In this document: in pieces, positions 62,436 to 64,000 of the stretch
Layout: every line of letters begins with the position of its first letter
How positions within the stretch are numbered: the first letter of the stretch is position 1
From: Trinickia dinghuensis
Lineage (GTDB): Bacteria; Pseudomonadota; Gammaproteobacteria; Burkholderiales; Burkholderiaceae
Assembly: GCF_003367175.1 (NCBI RefSeq)
Contig: NZ_QRGA01000007.1
Coordinates: forward strand, 93,042 to 157,041
DNA: 64,000 bases
Direction: 5' to 3'
Translations under genes and position numbers: made by a program
The notes under the pieces: generated by a model
What the model was told of the DNA's origin: nothing
The model's database searches: none
The model's input: the letters and a program-made list of their open reading frames with translations, nothing else

Positions 62436-64000
62436 TTACGCCGCGTGCCGCGTCGCGCCGCTTCCCGCGCGCCACTTCGCCAGCAGATCGCTCCACTTCA
62501 CGCGCACGCCCTTCAGGTTGTTTTCCTTCACGTGGCCGTAGCCGCGAATGCCGTCCGGCAGGTTCGCGAGTTCGACCGCGAGCGGCAGGTTGTCGGCCTT
62601 CACGCCCGCCACCAATTCGCGCACGAGCCCTTCGTACTCGCCGATCAGCGCGCGCTCCGTGCGGCGCTCCTCGGTCTTGCCGAACAGGTCGAGCGCGGAG
62701 CCGCGCAGGAACTTCATCTTCGCCAGCAGCTTGAACGCGGACAGCATCCACGGACCGTACTGCTTCTTCACGAGATGGCCGTTCGCATCCTTCTTCGCCA
62801 ACAGCGGCGGCGCGAGATGGTACTTCAGCTTCCAGTCGCCTTCGAACTGGTCGCGCAGCTTCGCGAGGAACGCCGGATCCGTTTGCAGGCGCGCCACTTC
62901 GTACTCGTCCTTGTACGCCATCAGCTTGTACAAGTTGCGTGCGACGGCTTCCGTGAGCGGTTCGCTGACAGCCGTACCTTCGACGAGTGCGCGCTCGGCC
63001 GCCCGCACCTGCGCGACGAGTGTTTCATAGCGCTTGGCGTAAGCCGCATCCTGATAGGCCGTCAACATCTCGACGCGCTTGGCGATCAGTGAATCGACCG
63101 ACTTCTTCGTATGCAGCGAGATGACGGTCGCGCCCGCATCGTGCGCCGCGGCGGCGGGCTTGGCCGCACGTTCGACGCTGGCGAGATCGTGCGCGGCGCG
63201 GCGGCCCCATTCGAACGCCGCGAGGTTCTTCTCGACTTGCACGCCGTTCAGTTCGATCGCGCGTACGAGCGAGCGATATTGAAGCGGCAGCCATCCGTGT
63301 TGCCATGCATAACCGAGCACGAACGGGTTCGTGAAGATCGCGTCGCCGAGCAGCGCCAAAGCAAAGCGGTTTGCGTCGACGATATCGACATGCTCGCCGG
63401 CCGCGGCGCGCACGTCTTGCTCCGTGCTCGTGCCCGGGAACGTCCAGTTCGGGTTCTTGATGAACTCGGCGGTCGGCGTCTTCGAACTGTTGACGACGAC
63501 GCGCGTCTGGCCGAACTTCATCCGCGACGTGCATTCGTCGCCAGCCGTGACGATCGCGTCGCAGCCGATCACGAGATTCGCTTCGCCCATTGCAATGCGC
63601 GTCGCATGGATGTCGGTCGGCGCGTTGGCGATCTGCACGTGGCTCATCACGGCGCCGCCCTTCTGCGCGAGGCCCGTCACGTCGAGCACGGTCACGCCCT
63701 TTTGCTCGAGGTGCGCGGCCATGCCGAGCAGCGCGCCGATCGTCACGACGCCGGTGCCGCCCACGCCCGTGACGAGCACGCCGTAGGGGCGGGCGATGTC
63801 GGGCAGCGTCGGTTCGGGCACCGTCGGCAGATCGCCGCTCGCCTTCGCGCCGGCTGGCTTCGGCTTACGCAGCTGGCCGCCTTCGACGGTCACGAAGCTC
63901 GGGCAAAAGCCCTTCAGGCACGAGAAATCCTTGTTGCAGCTCGATTGATTGATCTGGCGCTTGGTGCCCAGCTCGGTTTCGAGCGGCTCCACGGACAGGC
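62436..64000 (-). CDS. Indolepyruvate ferredoxin oxidoreductase family protein, C-terminal part (5' end outside window)
   Basis: The frame is open to the right edge; about 520 codons are visible. Iron-sulfur Cys residues are seen in QINQSSCNKDFSCLKGFCPSF, then the gamma-type oxidoreductase domain (GVLVTGVGGTGVVTIGALLGMAAHLEQKG, AQKGGAVMSHVQIA). A C-terminal DUF6537-like helical region ends LLAKWRAGSG. The complete protein in this family is about 1,150-1,200 aa, fusing all subunits. It oxidatively decarboxylates aryl-pyruvates to acyl-CoA with ferredoxin in aromatic amino acid breakdown. Confidence 0.9.
   Translation of the reverse strand, partial: LSVEPLETELGTKRQINQSSCNKDFSCLKGFCPSFVTVEGGQLRKPKPAGAKASGDLPTVPEPTLPDIARPYGVLVTGVGGTGVVTIGALLGMAAHLEQKGVTVLDVTGLAQKGGAVMSHVQIANAPTDIHATRIAMGEANLVIGCDAIVTAGDECTSRMKFGQTRVVVNSSKTPTAEFIKNPNWTFPGTSTEQDVRAAAGEHVDIVDANRFALALLGDAIFTNPFVLGYAWQHGWLPLQYRSLVRAIELNGVQVEKNLAAFEWGRRAAHDLASVERAAKPAAAAHDAGATVISLHTKKSVDSLIAKRVEMLTAYQDAAYAKRYETLVAQVRAAERALVEGTAVSEPLTEAVARNLYKLMAYKDEYEVARLQTDPAFLAKLRDQFEGDWKLKYHLAPPLLAKKDANGHLVKKQYGPWMLSAFKLLAKMKFLRGSALDLFGKTEERRTERALIGEYEGLVRELVAGVKADNLPLAVELANLPDGIRGYGHVKENNLKGVRVKWSDLLAKWRAGSGATRHAA

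Noticed and set aside
1-64000. tRNA or rRNA genes, integrase or IS elements
   Set aside because: No T-loop plus acceptor-stem pattern, rRNA core sequence, transposase motif or terminal inverted repeats were recognised on reading. A dedicated covariance-model scan could still find a short RNA.

Overview
The window reads as high-G+C chromosomal DNA of a Burkholderia sensu lato bacterium (Burkholderia/Paraburkholderia/Caballeronia/Trinickia group). The clues are the DUF2844-DUF3443 pair, a DUF2957 lipoprotein, the pyrE / maeB / indolepyruvate ferredoxin oxidoreductase neighbourhood, many LysR, AraC and MFS genes, and strong GC3 bias. The genus cannot be fixed from sequence alone. No rRNA, tRNA, CRISPR array, insertion sequence or origin was recognised.

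Layout. 0-7.9 kb: a chemotaxis operon (MCP fragment, cheY, STAS protein, cheA, MCP, cheW, cheR, cheB) with overlapping stops and starts. 7.9-14.9 kb: a LysR / argC-like pair, an MFS carboxylate-type transporter behind a good sigma-54 promoter, and a DctB/DctD-like two-component system that probably drives it. 15.2-18.6 kb: a lower-G+C two-gene cassette, a RecQ helicase fused to a phosphoribosyltransferase domain plus a DprA/SLOG protein. This is the best candidate for an anti-phage or DNA-conflict system. 18.7-23.6 kb: an RpiR regulator, class III aminotransferase and CMD-family protein with matching operator palindromes, then a TPR glycosyltransferase. 23.6-31.1 kb: a duplicated beta-barrel protein, a DUF2182 / regulator / propeller cassette, a carboxylesterase homologue that has lost its catalytic Ser and His, and an HxlR/SDR pair. 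31.2-39.9 kb: regulator-transporter pairs (ArsR/DHA2 MFS, AraC/EamA), mntH, and GST/PNPOx/LysR.

40.1-44.4 kb: a receiver-HPt protein, class I aldolase, and an NRAMP-related transporter with a non-canonical metal site. The transporter is preceded by a 55-aa ORF and a 23-aa Asp/Pro leader peptide resembling the Mg2+-sensing MgtL peptides. 44.4-50.5 kb: an N-terminally truncated OprB porin, a Mut7-C protein, a HIBADH-like reductase, a LysE exporter, a 13 x 7-bp tandem repeat, and DUF3443/DUF2844. 51-54 kb: a lone receiver, a candidate CU-rich sRNA, OmpW and a DUF2957 lipoprotein. 55.2-55.9 kb: a higBA toxin-antitoxin pair. 56-64 kb: a second argC, a PEBP protein, a NarL-type regulator, pyrE, maeB and the 3' part of an indolepyruvate ferredoxin oxidoreductase.

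A recurring feature is short perfect tandem repeats (5-15 bp units, 2-13 copies) lying next to start codons or on stop codons of otherwise ordinary genes. At least eight loci show this.
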